Source: Mongoliitalea daihaiensis
GTDB taxonomy: Bacteria > Bacteroidota > Bacteroidia > Cytophagales > Cyclobacteriaceae
Direction: 5' to 3'
Length of the DNA stretch: 64,000 nt
Assembly (NCBI RefSeq): GCF_021596945.1
Contig: NZ_CP063779.1
Coordinates: 2,082,001-2,146,000 of the forward strand
In this document: piece by piece, positions 34,957-42,406 of the stretch
Numbering within the stretch: the stretch's first letter is position 1
How the letters are laid out: each line of letters begins with the position of its first letter
Notes under the pieces: generated by a model
What the model saw: only the letters and a program-made list of their open reading frames with translations
Told to the model about the DNA's origin: nothing
Database searches by the model: none
Translations under genes and position numbers: made by a program

Positions 34957-35373
34957 ATGAAACGATTATTCACTTGGCTGACACTGGGGCTCTTGATGAG
35001 TCTAGCGGCCTGTAACGATGTAGAAGACGTGGACCCAGCATTGCTGCAAGGACAATTTACCGGAACTTTTGAGCGCATGGTCGATGGACAATCATTGGGG
35101 GTCGCAAGTATAGGTTTGCTATTGGAAGGGAATAGTTTTTCTGGTACCGGTGGACCCAATCGCTATCCGGCCATCTGCAACGGGACATTTACGGTCTCCG
35201 AAAATCGAATAATCTTCGAAAATGCCTGCTTTTTTACCGCTGACTTTGATTGGTCCCTATTCCTCAACGGTAGCTGGCAGGTCAATCAGCAAGGAGGGGA
35301 ACTGATTCTGCGGAGGTCTGCCGATACTTTGGTGGACGTCTATCGCCTGCAAAGAATTGTTAACGATAGGTGA
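34957..35373 (+). CDS. Hypothetical lipoprotein, beta-rich
   Basis: 138 residues with a lipoprotein signal peptide (LGLLMSLAAC, Cys about residue 19). The mature protein alternates short strands (LLQGQFTGTFERM, GLLLEGNSFSGTG, GTFTVSENRIIF) and looks like a small lipocalin- or META-like barrel, though no family is recognised. Convergent with the next gene, separated by only 4 nt. Confidence 0.6.
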   Translation: MKRLFTWLTLGLLMSLAACNDVEDVDPALLQGQFTGTFERMVDGQSLGVASIGLLLEGNSFSGTGGPNRYPAICNGTFTVSENRIIFENACFFTADFDWSLFLNGSWQVNQQGGELILRRSADTLVDVYRLQRIVNDR

Positions 35374-35377
35374 GTTT

Positions 35378-37240
35378 TTAGGGATTGAATCGCTTCATGT
35401 CGATTTGAATCAATTTTCCTTGGAAGGTTTCTGAGGATTGGGCGAAGTCATAATCCCCAGACTCAAAGACAATTTCTTTCCCATCCAAACTGTGATAAAA
35501 TTGTCTCCAACTACCACCGCCAGTAGGAAATCGCTTGATCGCTTGTTTTTGGCCATAGTGGTAAAACTCAAGTTGGGAGTTTTCTATCCCGGCAAGCAGC
35601 GCTATGGTAGAACTGCTACAGCTGCGGCAAAAATCAGCATTGAATCCACTCATGCCAATGAAGCCTAAATCGATGCGTTGTCCCTTATCTACAATGTAAG
35701 TATCTCCATCATGGAGTACAAAGCGTTCGCTTGTGCGGTCGGCAAACATACTGCGGATCATGGGGTCATTGACTCCCGATGCAATCGTACTAAAGCGCGT
35801 GAGTTGCTCGTCCATTTTCATCAGTCCCCGATCATCTACCCCTATGCCGTAGAAATACAGATTTTTATCCGAAGCAACTGTTCGAGGAAACAAGATTTCA
35901 TAGAGTTGACCCGCATCCCAGCCCTTGTCGGCATGCTCGCTGATGGCATGGTTTTGCTTGCTATCCATGATAAACCAAGTGATGCCACTCGACTCCACTT
36001 GATACAGCTCCATCATCGCCTTGCCGGCAGTAGTGAAGGCCATTTCATTCACATAATAATTATCATGAGGTTGAAAGGGCACAGGAGGGAGTGTGATGGT
36101 TTCGGCGAGCACACCTGTAGCTTGCTGGTAGGCTAAAATGCGCCCCTCCTGTGTGCCAATGTACAAGAGTTGATTAAAAGGGTTAATAGCAATGCTCCAT
36201 GGCCTATTAGAACTGAGTGTAATACTGCGTTCTAATTTGAGTTCTTTGAGGTCAACCAAATGTACACGTGCGGGGTCTCGAGTGAGCATCCATACTTTGT
36301 CTTCTCCCGGTACCATTGCTTTAGCAATGACAAGTCCGTCATAGGATAAACGCTTATCAAAGAAATCCACATCGACGTTTGCTACATAGGTGTTTTCCTG
36401 ATCATCCTTATATTCAATAATGAATGGGTAGCGCCCGCCTGCACGTGCACAGGTGTACGTGTAGCTGACGACCGTCCGGCTAGGGTTCATCGTAAACGGT
36501 GTATAGTTGGGCAAGCACCAATTAATCAATGGGCGAATTTCAAGGATGGTGATAGGGCCGGAAAAAACCAAGTCAAAGCTGGCCGGCGTTTGACTGATGG
36601 ATTCTCCAAAGACAGGAATGATTTCCTGGATCTTGATAGGTTTGTCTTGGGTGATCTTGACACTGCGGGTGACAGTGCCTGCCTTGACTTCGATCATCGC
36701 TTCCCGGATATCGTCGGTTGTATTTTCTTCGTAAGTGAATTTAATGGTTTTATCTCCTTGACCTTCTGCTGTCTCGAAGCTGATCCAACTGACTGGGGTA
36801 CTTGCTCTCCAGTTGGTGTTGGAAGTGATAGTCAATTCAGCGAGCCCTTCGCGGATTCCTACGCGGATAGCTTCCGTCTCAACGGTCAGTTGTACGGTTC
36901 CCAATTGAAGTTCCACATGTTTTTCATTGACTACATTCTCTCGAATTTGTACCGAGATCGTGGAGGAAATGTAAGAAGTGGCAGACAAGGTCAAGTCGTA
37001 TTCTCCTACTGGCACCCGGTCGAAAAAATAGATACCCTCCCCGTTGGTTTGGGCACTTGCCTGAAACTTGGAATTCTTAATTTCCACAGTTGCGCCTTGG
37101 ATCAGCATCCCCGCCTCATTGCTGATAATTCCGGTCAGTTGACCAAAGATTTTGGGGTCATTTTGCTCTTCATCGCATGCGAAAAAGAAAATCATGACAA
37201 ACAAAGCAAGGAGTGGACGAGAGCGCAGCGCACGTATCAT
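35378..37240 (-). CDS. Surface lipoprotein: carboxypeptidase-like, BACON and propeller-like domains
   Basis: 620 residues. Signal peptide with lipobox FFFAC; residues about 33-112 form a carboxypeptidase regulatory-like (CarbopepD_reg) beta domain (GIISNEAGMLIQGATVEI, GIYFFDRVPVGEYDL). Residues about 118-200 form a BACON domain (NTNWRASTPVSWISFETA, REAMIEVKAG). The C-terminal part has repeated strands of a beta-propeller (RPWSIAINPFNQLLYIGTQ, GRILAYQQATGV). BACON modules often mediate carbohydrate or mucin binding at the Bacteroidota surface. Divergent from a related-looking lipoprotein gene at 37328. Confidence 0.75.
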   Translation of the reverse strand: MIRALRSRPLLALFVMIFFFACDEEQNDPKIFGQLTGIISNEAGMLIQGATVEIKNSKFQASAQTNGEGIYFFDRVPVGEYDLTLSATSYISSTISVQIRENVVNEKHVELQLGTVQLTVETEAIRVGIREGLAELTITSNTNWRASTPVSWISFETAEGQGDKTIKFTYEENTTDDIREAMIEVKAGTVTRSVKITQDKPIKIQEIIPVFGESISQTPASFDLVFSGPITILEIRPLINWCLPNYTPFTMNPSRTVVSYTYTCARAGGRYPFIIEYKDDQENTYVANVDVDFFDKRLSYDGLVIAKAMVPGEDKVWMLTRDPARVHLVDLKELKLERSITLSSNRPWSIAINPFNQLLYIGTQEGRILAYQQATGVLAETITLPPVPFQPHDNYYVNEMAFTTAGKAMMELYQVESSGITWFIMDSKQNHAISEHADKGWDAGQLYEILFPRTVASDKNLYFYGIGVDDRGLMKMDEQLTRFSTIASGVNDPMIRSMFADRTSERFVLHDGDTYIVDKGQRIDLGFIGMSGFNADFCRSCSSSTIALLAGIENSQLEFYHYGQKQAIKRFPTGGGSWRQFYHSLDGKEIVFESGDYDFAQSSETFQGKLIQIDMKRFNP

Positions 37241-37327
37241 GAGAAATTTGTTTGGGACTGAGCATCAAATGTAAAACTAATCCAACTATATTTACCGTGT
37301 GTATTCAAAAAAAATTAAATCTCACCT

Positions 37328-38701
37328 ATGAATTTTACTAAATGCACTTCTTGGACTATTGTAGGATGCATTTTCCTCTGCATATCCTTCTTGTATGCTT
37401 GCGGTCCAGATATGGATTCATGGGAGGGAAGTGAGCGATTGGACGTCAGTCATGAGCAATTGCTTTTTGAGAGCTTGGTACAGCGGAAAAAGCTCACCAT
37501 TTTCAATACTAGCAATCAGCCAGTGAGCTGGTCTTTGGAGTCTTCTTCCAATCAGATCATCAGTTCACCCTTTGGAGGGCTGTTGCCTGCCAATGGAATA
37601 GTGGAAGCAGAGGTTTGGTTGATCAATGTGCCTGCCAATGAACAAGTATTCCAAGGGCTTCTGACGTTGAAAGCTGAGGATAAAGTTGCCCGTGAGATAG
37701 AAATTGTCGCTGTCGCGTCCCAACAAAAGCGTTGGAGTTTGGATGTGCAAATCACAGATGCAGTTTACGATTCACATCGTGATAGGATTTGGGCTTTGTC
37801 AGATAACAGACAGCTGCTGGAAATTGACCCAGTGGGGCAGACAGTTCGTAGTATTCCGTTGGAAATTCAAGGAATCAAGTTATCAATTCACCCTTCAGGC
37901 GAACGTTTGGTAGTTGGGCATGAATCTGCTTTTTCATATTTAGAGCTTCCTTCCGGGCAACTCATTCGCCGAAGGTCTTTTCCCTTCAAACTTCATGATA
38001 TTGCGATTGCCCCTAATCATTGGATATATGCCACTGCATCACAGGAGCAGCATTCACAGATTTACTGTGTCAATGCCTTAGGTACTGAGGAAGGGTATTC
38101 GTACATGGCACCGATTTATAGCAATGCCTCCATCAGTGTGCACCCAAGTGGGGATTATTTGTTATTGGCCAGTACGGTAATTTCTCCAGATGATGTGTAC
38201 AAGTTTAGCATACAAGAAGGCTGGGCTCATCTTCGGTACGATTCTCCGTATCATGGGGAGCATAGATTTGGTGGGAAAACATGGTTTGACCCCTCCGGAG
38301 AACGTTTCTTTACTCGTACAGGAAATGTGTTTCAGTTTACCGATGAGCAGATCCGTGATCTTAGGTATCTGACGAAAATTCCAGCACCAAATCCTTTTGT
38401 TTTTATAGCTCATGGTGTCAAGACGCCGAGAATTTATGCGGTACATGATGTCAATTTTGAACGCTCATTTCCCACTTCAGCTCAGCCTATTTTATCAATC
38501 TATTCCAGTTCTTATCAGATCGTATCCAGTACAGTACTTCCCAAAATATTGAGAGTAGTCAATGGACAGGTTGAGGAGCTTGGAACGGATATTTTTACGG
38601 GCTTTTTTGACCGAGAGGAGAAAAACTTCTTCATTTTGGAAAAAACCAAAGAGTTGGAAGGTGTCAAGCCAACTTGGTCTATTTTGACCTTTCCTGTGTA
38701 G
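37328..38701 (+). CDS. Surface lipoprotein with BACON/Ig-like and propeller-like domains
   Basis: 457 residues; signal peptide with lipobox SFLYAC. Residues about 35-130 form an Ig- or BACON-like beta domain (KLTIFNTSNQPVSWSL, VFQGLLTLKAEDKV). The rest shows propeller-type repeats (DRIWALSDNRQLLEIDPV, GIKLSIHPSGERLVVG, SISVHPSGDYLLLAS). Architecture parallels the divergent 35378-37240 protein but is shorter and lacks the carboxypeptidase-like module. A TATATTTA box lies upstream. Ligand unknown. Confidence 0.68.
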   Translation: MNFTKCTSWTIVGCIFLCISFLYACGPDMDSWEGSERLDVSHEQLLFESLVQRKKLTIFNTSNQPVSWSLESSSNQIISSPFGGLLPANGIVEAEVWLINVPANEQVFQGLLTLKAEDKVAREIEIVAVASQQKRWSLDVQITDAVYDSHRDRIWALSDNRQLLEIDPVGQTVRSIPLEIQGIKLSIHPSGERLVVGHESAFSYLELPSGQLIRRRSFPFKLHDIAIAPNHWIYATASQEQHSQIYCVNALGTEEGYSYMAPIYSNASISVHPSGDYLLLASTVISPDDVYKFSIQEGWAHLRYDSPYHGEHRFGGKTWFDPSGERFFTRTGNVFQFTDEQIRDLRYLTKIPAPNPFVFIAHGVKTPRIYAVHDVNFERSFPTSAQPILSIYSSSYQIVSSTVLPKILRVVNGQVEELGTDIFTGFFDREEKNFFILEKTKELEGVKPTWSILTFPV

Positions 38702-38822
38702 GGCAGGGAAGGATGGTTTTTTGTTATTCCTAATTTTTCAATATATTCCCTTGTTCAAGGCCCGAAAAAGTCATTGAATGTTCAGTAAAGAACAGTTTTG
38801 TATCATTTTTAAACAAACAACC

Positions 38823-39545
38823 ATGAAGAAAAGTATGATTTTATATTTCCTAGCCATGATTTTGGTAGGAGTGAGCTGTGAAGTGAAAACAAGCGAGAAA
38901 ACGTATGATTGGAAAATGGCTTCCAAGGAATTCGATGTAGGAGATTTCAAGCAGGTGGTGATGAAAGGAGCCTTTGACATGTATCTTTCACAGGGAGATG
39001 ATGCATCCTTGGAGGTAAGTGGGGCAGAGGGTTTGGTCGATTTGGTGGAGGTGAGTCAAGAGGGGGATGTGTTAACGATTTTTTTAAAGCGTCCAAAAAA
39101 TGAAGTGAAATTTGGCGATGATTTGAAGGTGAGTTTGACCGTTCATCAGTTAGAAAAATTGGAGTTTGAGGGAGCAGGGCAAATCAAATCCACGCAACAG
39201 TTGGCACTAAGGGATTTTACCATTGTAGGGAATGGAGTAGGTAATCTTGAGTTGGAATTGGATGCTGCCCAGGTGGATGCTGCCTTGAATTTTGTCGGAA
39301 AGTTGGAGTTATGGGGTGAAGCGGAGCGATTAGTGTTAAAGAATGAAGGGGTCGGTTCAATTGATGCTTCTAAGTTAATTGTCCAAGATTGCGAGGTACA
39401 AAGTAGCGGGATTGGTTCGGTAGCAATCCATTGTACAGGAGAGCTTTCCCTCGAGATGAGCGGTATTGGCACTGTATCCTACAAAGGCAATCCTACGGTT
39501 ATTCGTGAGAAGGTTTCTGGGATAGGCAAAGTGAATAGGAATTAG
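38823..39545 (+). CDS. Head-GIN domain lipoprotein (DUF2807)
   Basis: About 240 residues from ATG 38823, chosen because MKKSMILYFLAMILVGVSC forms a lipoprotein signal peptide; a 15-codon upstream extension lacks this. The body is the DUF2807 right-handed beta-helix type: FDVGDFKQVVMKGAFDMYLSQG, then repeated G-x-G turns (GAGQIKS, GNGVGNLEL, GVGSIDA, SGIGSVAI, SGIGTVSY). Common in Bacteroidota as putative auto-transporter adhesin head domains; function unproven. Promoter-like TTG (38774-38776), 16 nt, CAGTTTTG. The TAG stop lies in a repeat tract. Confidence 0.82.
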   Translation: MKKSMILYFLAMILVGVSCEVKTSEKTYDWKMASKEFDVGDFKQVVMKGAFDMYLSQGDDASLEVSGAEGLVDLVEVSQEGDVLTIFLKRPKNEVKFGDDLKVSLTVHQLEKLEFEGAGQIKSTQQLALRDFTIVGNGVGNLELELDAAQVDAALNFVGKLELWGEAERLVLKNEGVGSIDASKLIVQDCEVQSSGIGSVAIHCTGELSLEMSGIGTVSYKGNPTVIREKVSGIGKVNRN

Positions 39546-39710
39546 GGAAAGGATGAGGGATGATTTTAGATGCGAGAAGCTAGAAACGAGAGTCTAGCAA
39601 AATACAAGAAGGAAGAAATTAGACTCAAGAGCCAAGAAGCAAGAAACAAGAAAGTGAAATTAGACTCAAGAGCCAAGAAGCAAGAAACAAGAAAGTGAAA
39701 TTAGATTTAA
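39540..39710 (+). repeat. Heptanucleotide tract and 41-bp tandem repeat after the head-GIN gene
   Basis: Nine in-phase 7-nt units (AATTAGG, GAAAGGA, TGAGGGA, TGATTTT, AGATGCG, AGAAGCT, AGAAACG, AGAGTCT, AGCAAAA) begin at the stop codon. A 41-bp unit starting TTAGACTCAAGAGCC then occurs at 39619 and 39660, with a truncated third start at 39701. Confidence 0.75.
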
Positions 39711-39717
39711 GAAAAAA

Positions 39718-40063
39718 ATCCATTAGTCCACAGATTACGCAGATTTCAAGGATTTTTTTTATGACTGTTGGTTTGCTTATTCATGAGTTTGATTCTGTTG
39801 CTGAGTTGTTTTTGAAATTTGGGTACAAAGCTTCAAGATTACCACAAATGCAAAATCAAATTCTGATAGCTAGCGGGACAAAAATCTAAAATCCATTAGT
39901 CCACAGATTACGCAGATTTCAAGGATTTTTTTTATGACTGTTGGTTTGCTTATTCATGAGTTTGATTCTGTTGCTGAGTTGTTTTTGAAATTTGAGCGCA
40001 AAACTTCAAGATTACCACAAATGCAAAATCAAATTCTGATAGCTAGCGGGACAAAAATCTAAA
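39718..40063. repeat. 173-bp tandem direct duplication
   Basis: Two head-to-tail copies, 39718-39890 and 39891-40063, each starting ATCCATTAGTCCACAG and ending in AGCGGGACAAAAATCT plus AAA. They differ at only four positions, all inside one short window (GGGTACAAAG versus GAGCGCAAAA). No convincing conserved reading frame. Confidence 0.9.
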
Positions 40064-40112
40064 ATCTAAAATCTAAAATCTAAGATCTAAAATCTAAAAT
40101 TCAAAATCCCCC
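40050..40112. repeat. TAAAATC heptanucleotide array
   Basis: About seven units of TAAAATC or close variants (TAAGATC, TAAAATT, CAAAATC) directly following the 173-bp duplication. The same word is seen at 4497-4524 and 21594-21621. Confidence 0.8.
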
Positions 40113-40141
40113 ATTTCCTCTTTTATCCCAATCGAATTCCT

Positions 40142-40183
40142 GGCTCTTGAGTCTAAACTCTAGTATCTCGCATCTCGCTTCTC
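40142..40183 (-). repeat. Heptanucleotide tract at the dipeptidase stop codon, 6 units
   Basis: Read on the minus strand directly from the TGA stop: GAGAAGC, GAGATGC, GAGATAC, TAGAGTT, TAGACTC, AAGAGCC. The GAGATAC-TAGAG portion matches the tract after the btuG-like gene. Confidence 0.75.
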
Positions 40184-40943
40184 ACTTCACCAACCCAAAT
40201 CTCTCTGCCGCTTCCTTCCTAGAAAAAGCATTGAAATGCCACCATTCGGAACCTATGCCAGTGAAGCCACCGTATTGCATGACTTTGCGGAGAATTTCTC
40301 GGTTATTGATATGTTCTTGGGTAATTTTGCCTTCACGGAGCATCTGTTGCTCTCGGTCAGGGTAGGCAGGATAGCCAAAAAAGTCAAAGGGTGTACCCAT
40401 ATCCAACGCTTCTCCTGTTTCTCGATAGGCTAAGGTCAGGTCTACAGCTACACCGTAATTGTGTAGGCCTCCAACTTTTGGGTCGGCTACATACAGGGGC
40501 TTGATGCTATCGGGCTTGTCTAGGTTGTCCCACAGAATTTGTTGCACCCGTACAGGTCGTACCCCATCGTAAACTAAGAAAGTTAGCTCGGGGTGTTCCT
40601 CTTGGAGTTTTTCATGCGCTTTTTTCAACATATCGGCGACTATTGGCTGAACATAGCATCTGTAGAGATCACCGTATACATCCTTGCCGAAGAAATTGTC
40701 TTCGGTAGAATATTTCAAGTCAACAAAAATTCCTGATATAACTGCTTCTACATCCACTAAGCCGGCATCTATAAGGCTTTGTTCGAGTGCGCCTACTTGA
40801 TCTACTATTTGAAACTGCTCATCACCAATGCTGACCAAATCATTGAAGTCCACACCAGTGGCAGTGGTTTCAGTCATTTTAGTTTCGCAGGCAAAAAGAA
40901 GGATCAGGGACAGGAGAGTGAGGGTACGGATGGAAGCATTCAT
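40182..40943 (-). CDS. D-Ala-D-Ala dipeptidase, VanX/DdpX type (peptidase M15D)
   Basis: About 253 residues from ATG 40943, which starts a lipoprotein signal peptide (LLSLILLFACETK); a 31-codon upstream extension overlaps the SDR gene and is unlikely. Zinc-peptidase motifs: HNYGVAVDLTL supplies His and Asp ligands, and GSEWWHF supplies the catalytic Glu and third His ligand. YDGVRPVRVQ carries the conserved Arg. Members hydrolyse D-Ala-D-Ala; a lipoprotein version suggests cell-wall peptide recycling or remodelling in the periplasm, not vancomycin resistance. 16 nt after the SDR gene, probably co-transcribed. Confidence 0.87.
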   Translation of the reverse strand: MNASIRTLTLLSLILLFACETKMTETTATGVDFNDLVSIGDEQFQIVDQVGALEQSLIDAGLVDVEAVISGIFVDLKYSTEDNFFGKDVYGDLYRCYVQPIVADMLKKAHEKLQEEHPELTFLVYDGVRPVRVQQILWDNLDKPDSIKPLYVADPKVGGLHNYGVAVDLTLAYRETGEALDMGTPFDFFGYPAYPDREQQMLREGKITQEHINNREILRKVMQYGGFTGIGSEWWHFNAFSRKEAAERFGLVK

Positions 40944-40959
40944 AAGTTTGGGAGATCTG

Positions 40960-41724
40960 TTAAGGAAGATTTTTCTTGATAACGGTAGCAGAAGCTTGGG
41001 CAGTGGGAAGCATAACGATATCCGCCAATACCACATGCGGAGGTCTACTTACGGCGAAGGCGATGGTCTCCGCAATATCTTCGGGAGTTAAGGGTTGGTA
41101 TCCCTGATACACTGTTTGTGCACGCTCGCTATCACCTTTGAAGCGAACAAGGGAGAATTCTGTCTCTACCAAGCCTGGGTGGACTCCAATAACACGGATG
41201 CCGAATGGATTCAGGTCCATGCGCATTCCATTCGTGATGGCATCAACCGCGTGTTTGGAGGCGCAATAAACATTTCCGTTGGGATAGACTTCTTTTCCTG
41301 CAATAGATCCTATATTGACGATGGTCCCTTGGGCTCGTACGATCATCCAAGGCATGATAGCTTTGGACACATATAAGAGTCCTTTGACATTGATATCAAT
41401 CATGGCGTCCCAGTCCTCGACGGAGCCTTGTTGGATAGGGTCTAATCCATGGGCATTGCCAGCATTGTTGACTAGGACATCAATGAGTTGCCAATGAGCA
41501 GGTATGGTAGCAATGGTCTCCTGTACATCTTGTTTATCCCTCACATCAAAGCATAGTTTTAAGCAATCCGCACCTTCTAGACGAAGTTCTTTTTCTAACG
41601 CTTGCAAGCGTTCCAATCTTCGACCTGTAGCAATAATGTTATAGCCGATTTGAGCGAGAGAAATGGCAGTAGACCAACCTATGCCGGAGGTTGCACCTGT
41701 GATGAATGCAATTTTTCTAGTCAT
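40960..41724 (-). CDS. Short-chain dehydrogenase/reductase, YdfG-like
   Basis: 254-residue classical SDR. Cofactor motif TGATSGIG (residues about 9-16) followed by a basic GRR at the end of strand 2, indicating NADP(H). Then NNAG, the catalytic Ser in IVNIGSIAGK and the YxxxK pair in VYCASKHAV. PGLVETEFS follows. Similar to YdfG-type 3-hydroxy acid dehydrogenases acting on serine or malonic semialdehyde; substrate not certain. An exact TAnnTTTG box (TATTTTTG, minus strand, 41774-41781) lies upstream. Confidence 0.88.
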   Translation of the reverse strand: MTRKIAFITGATSGIGWSTAISLAQIGYNIIATGRRLERLQALEKELRLEGADCLKLCFDVRDKQDVQETIATIPAHWQLIDVLVNNAGNAHGLDPIQQGSVEDWDAMIDINVKGLLYVSKAIMPWMIVRAQGTIVNIGSIAGKEVYPNGNVYCASKHAVDAITNGMRMDLNPFGIRVIGVHPGLVETEFSLVRFKGDSERAQTVYQGYQPLTPEDIAETIAFAVSRPPHVVLADIVMLPTAQASATVIKKNLP

Positions 41725-41773
41725 ATTTCAAGGAGGATATGTTTAAATGGGTTTACCCACTTTTGGTAAGATA

Positions 41774-41781
41774 CAAAAATA
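41774..41781 (-). promoter_or_regulatory. -7 box (TATTTTTG) for the SDR-dipeptidase unit
   Basis: Exact TAnnTTTG match on the minus strand about 50 nt before the SDR start. No -33 TTG is visible at the usual distance. The rest of 41782-41968 is AT-rich and shows no other feature. Confidence 0.45.
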
Positions 41782-41968
41782 TCAGAAGGTTTTAAACTAG
41801 CGGAATGATTCTTGAGATTTTGTGAAGATTATGGGGTTAACTGAACATGTAATTGGTTACAATCCGAGATATTTCACTTATTTTTGCAACAGATTTAAAA
41901 TTTAATCTGCTGATAGTGTAAGACTTATTAGTAATGCATTAAAATTCATCTTAAAATTTTTGATAGAA

Positions 41969-42000
41969 TTTTGAATGTTTCAGAAAAGGATATAATTTTG
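41969..42000 (+). promoter_or_regulatory. Promoter of the tRNA-Tyr/Gly/Thr-tuf unit
   Basis: TTTTG (41969-41973), 19-nt spacer, exact -7 box TAATTTTG (41993-42000). The inferred start is about 40 nt before tRNA-Tyr. Confidence 0.75.
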
Positions 42001-42048
42001 CCATCCGTTAAGACATCTAAAACAAAGAATTCTTAATGGAAATCAGTT

Positions 42049-42131
42049 GGGGGAATACCAAAGCGGCCAACTGGGACGGACTGTAAATCCGTTGACTTAT
42101 GTCTTCACAGGTTCGAATCCTGTTTCCCCCA
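42049..42131 (+). tRNA. tRNA-Tyr (GTA)
   Basis: 83 nt with acceptor GGGGGAA / TTCCCCC and discriminator A, long variable arm as expected for tRNA-Tyr, T-loop GGTTCGAATCC and anticodon GTA at 42083-42085. CCA is not encoded. First of three tRNAs before tuf. Confidence 0.97.
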
Positions 42132-42172
42132 CGACTTACATACAGTTTCTGAAAGGAAACATAAGTTCAAAA

Positions 42173-42245
42173 GCGGGAGTAGCTCAGTTGGTAGAGCGGC
42201 AGCCTTCCAAGCTGCAGGTCGCGGGTTCGAGCCTCGTCTCCCGCT
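42173..42245 (+). tRNA. tRNA-Gly (TCC)
   Basis: 73 nt with acceptor GCGGGAG / CTCCCGC, D-loop AGCTCAGTTGGTAGAGC, anticodon loop CTTCCAA with anticodon TCC at 42206-42208, and T-loop GGGTTCGAGCC. CCA is not encoded. Confidence 0.97.
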
Positions 42246-42274
42246 CTATGCTTTTACAGCATGTCTAAGTTTAA

Positions 42275-42346
42275 GCCGACGTAGCTCAGGGGTAGAGTAC
42301 TTCCTTGGTAAGGAAGGGGTCACGGGTTCAAATCCCGTCGTTGGCT
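42275..42346 (+). tRNA. tRNA-Thr (GGT)
   Basis: 72 nt with acceptor GCCGACG / CGTTGGC (one G-T pair), anticodon loop TTGGTAA with anticodon GGT at 42307-42309, and T-loop GGGTTCAAATCCC. It lies 60 nt before tuf and is probably processed from the same transcript. Confidence 0.97.
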
Positions 42347-42406
42347 CTGACAACATAGAAAAATTTACTTATCTATATCTTTAACTAAAACAGAGGATTT
42401 TCACAC

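Noticed and set aside
39695-39889. 64-codon plus-strand ORF inside the duplicated repeat
   Set aside because: It spans the junction of low-complexity DNA and the 173-bp unit, and four substitutions in the second copy show no sign of protein conservation.
39600-40112. Possible CRISPR array because of regularly repeated blocks
   Set aside because: The 173-bp and 41-bp units are contiguous tandem repeats without unique spacers, and no cas gene is near.
40182-40943. Vancomycin-resistance gene vanX
   Set aside because: The enzyme family matches, but it is a lipoprotein linked to an SDR, with no vanH, vanA-type ligase or VanRS genes; a cell-wall recycling role is more likely.
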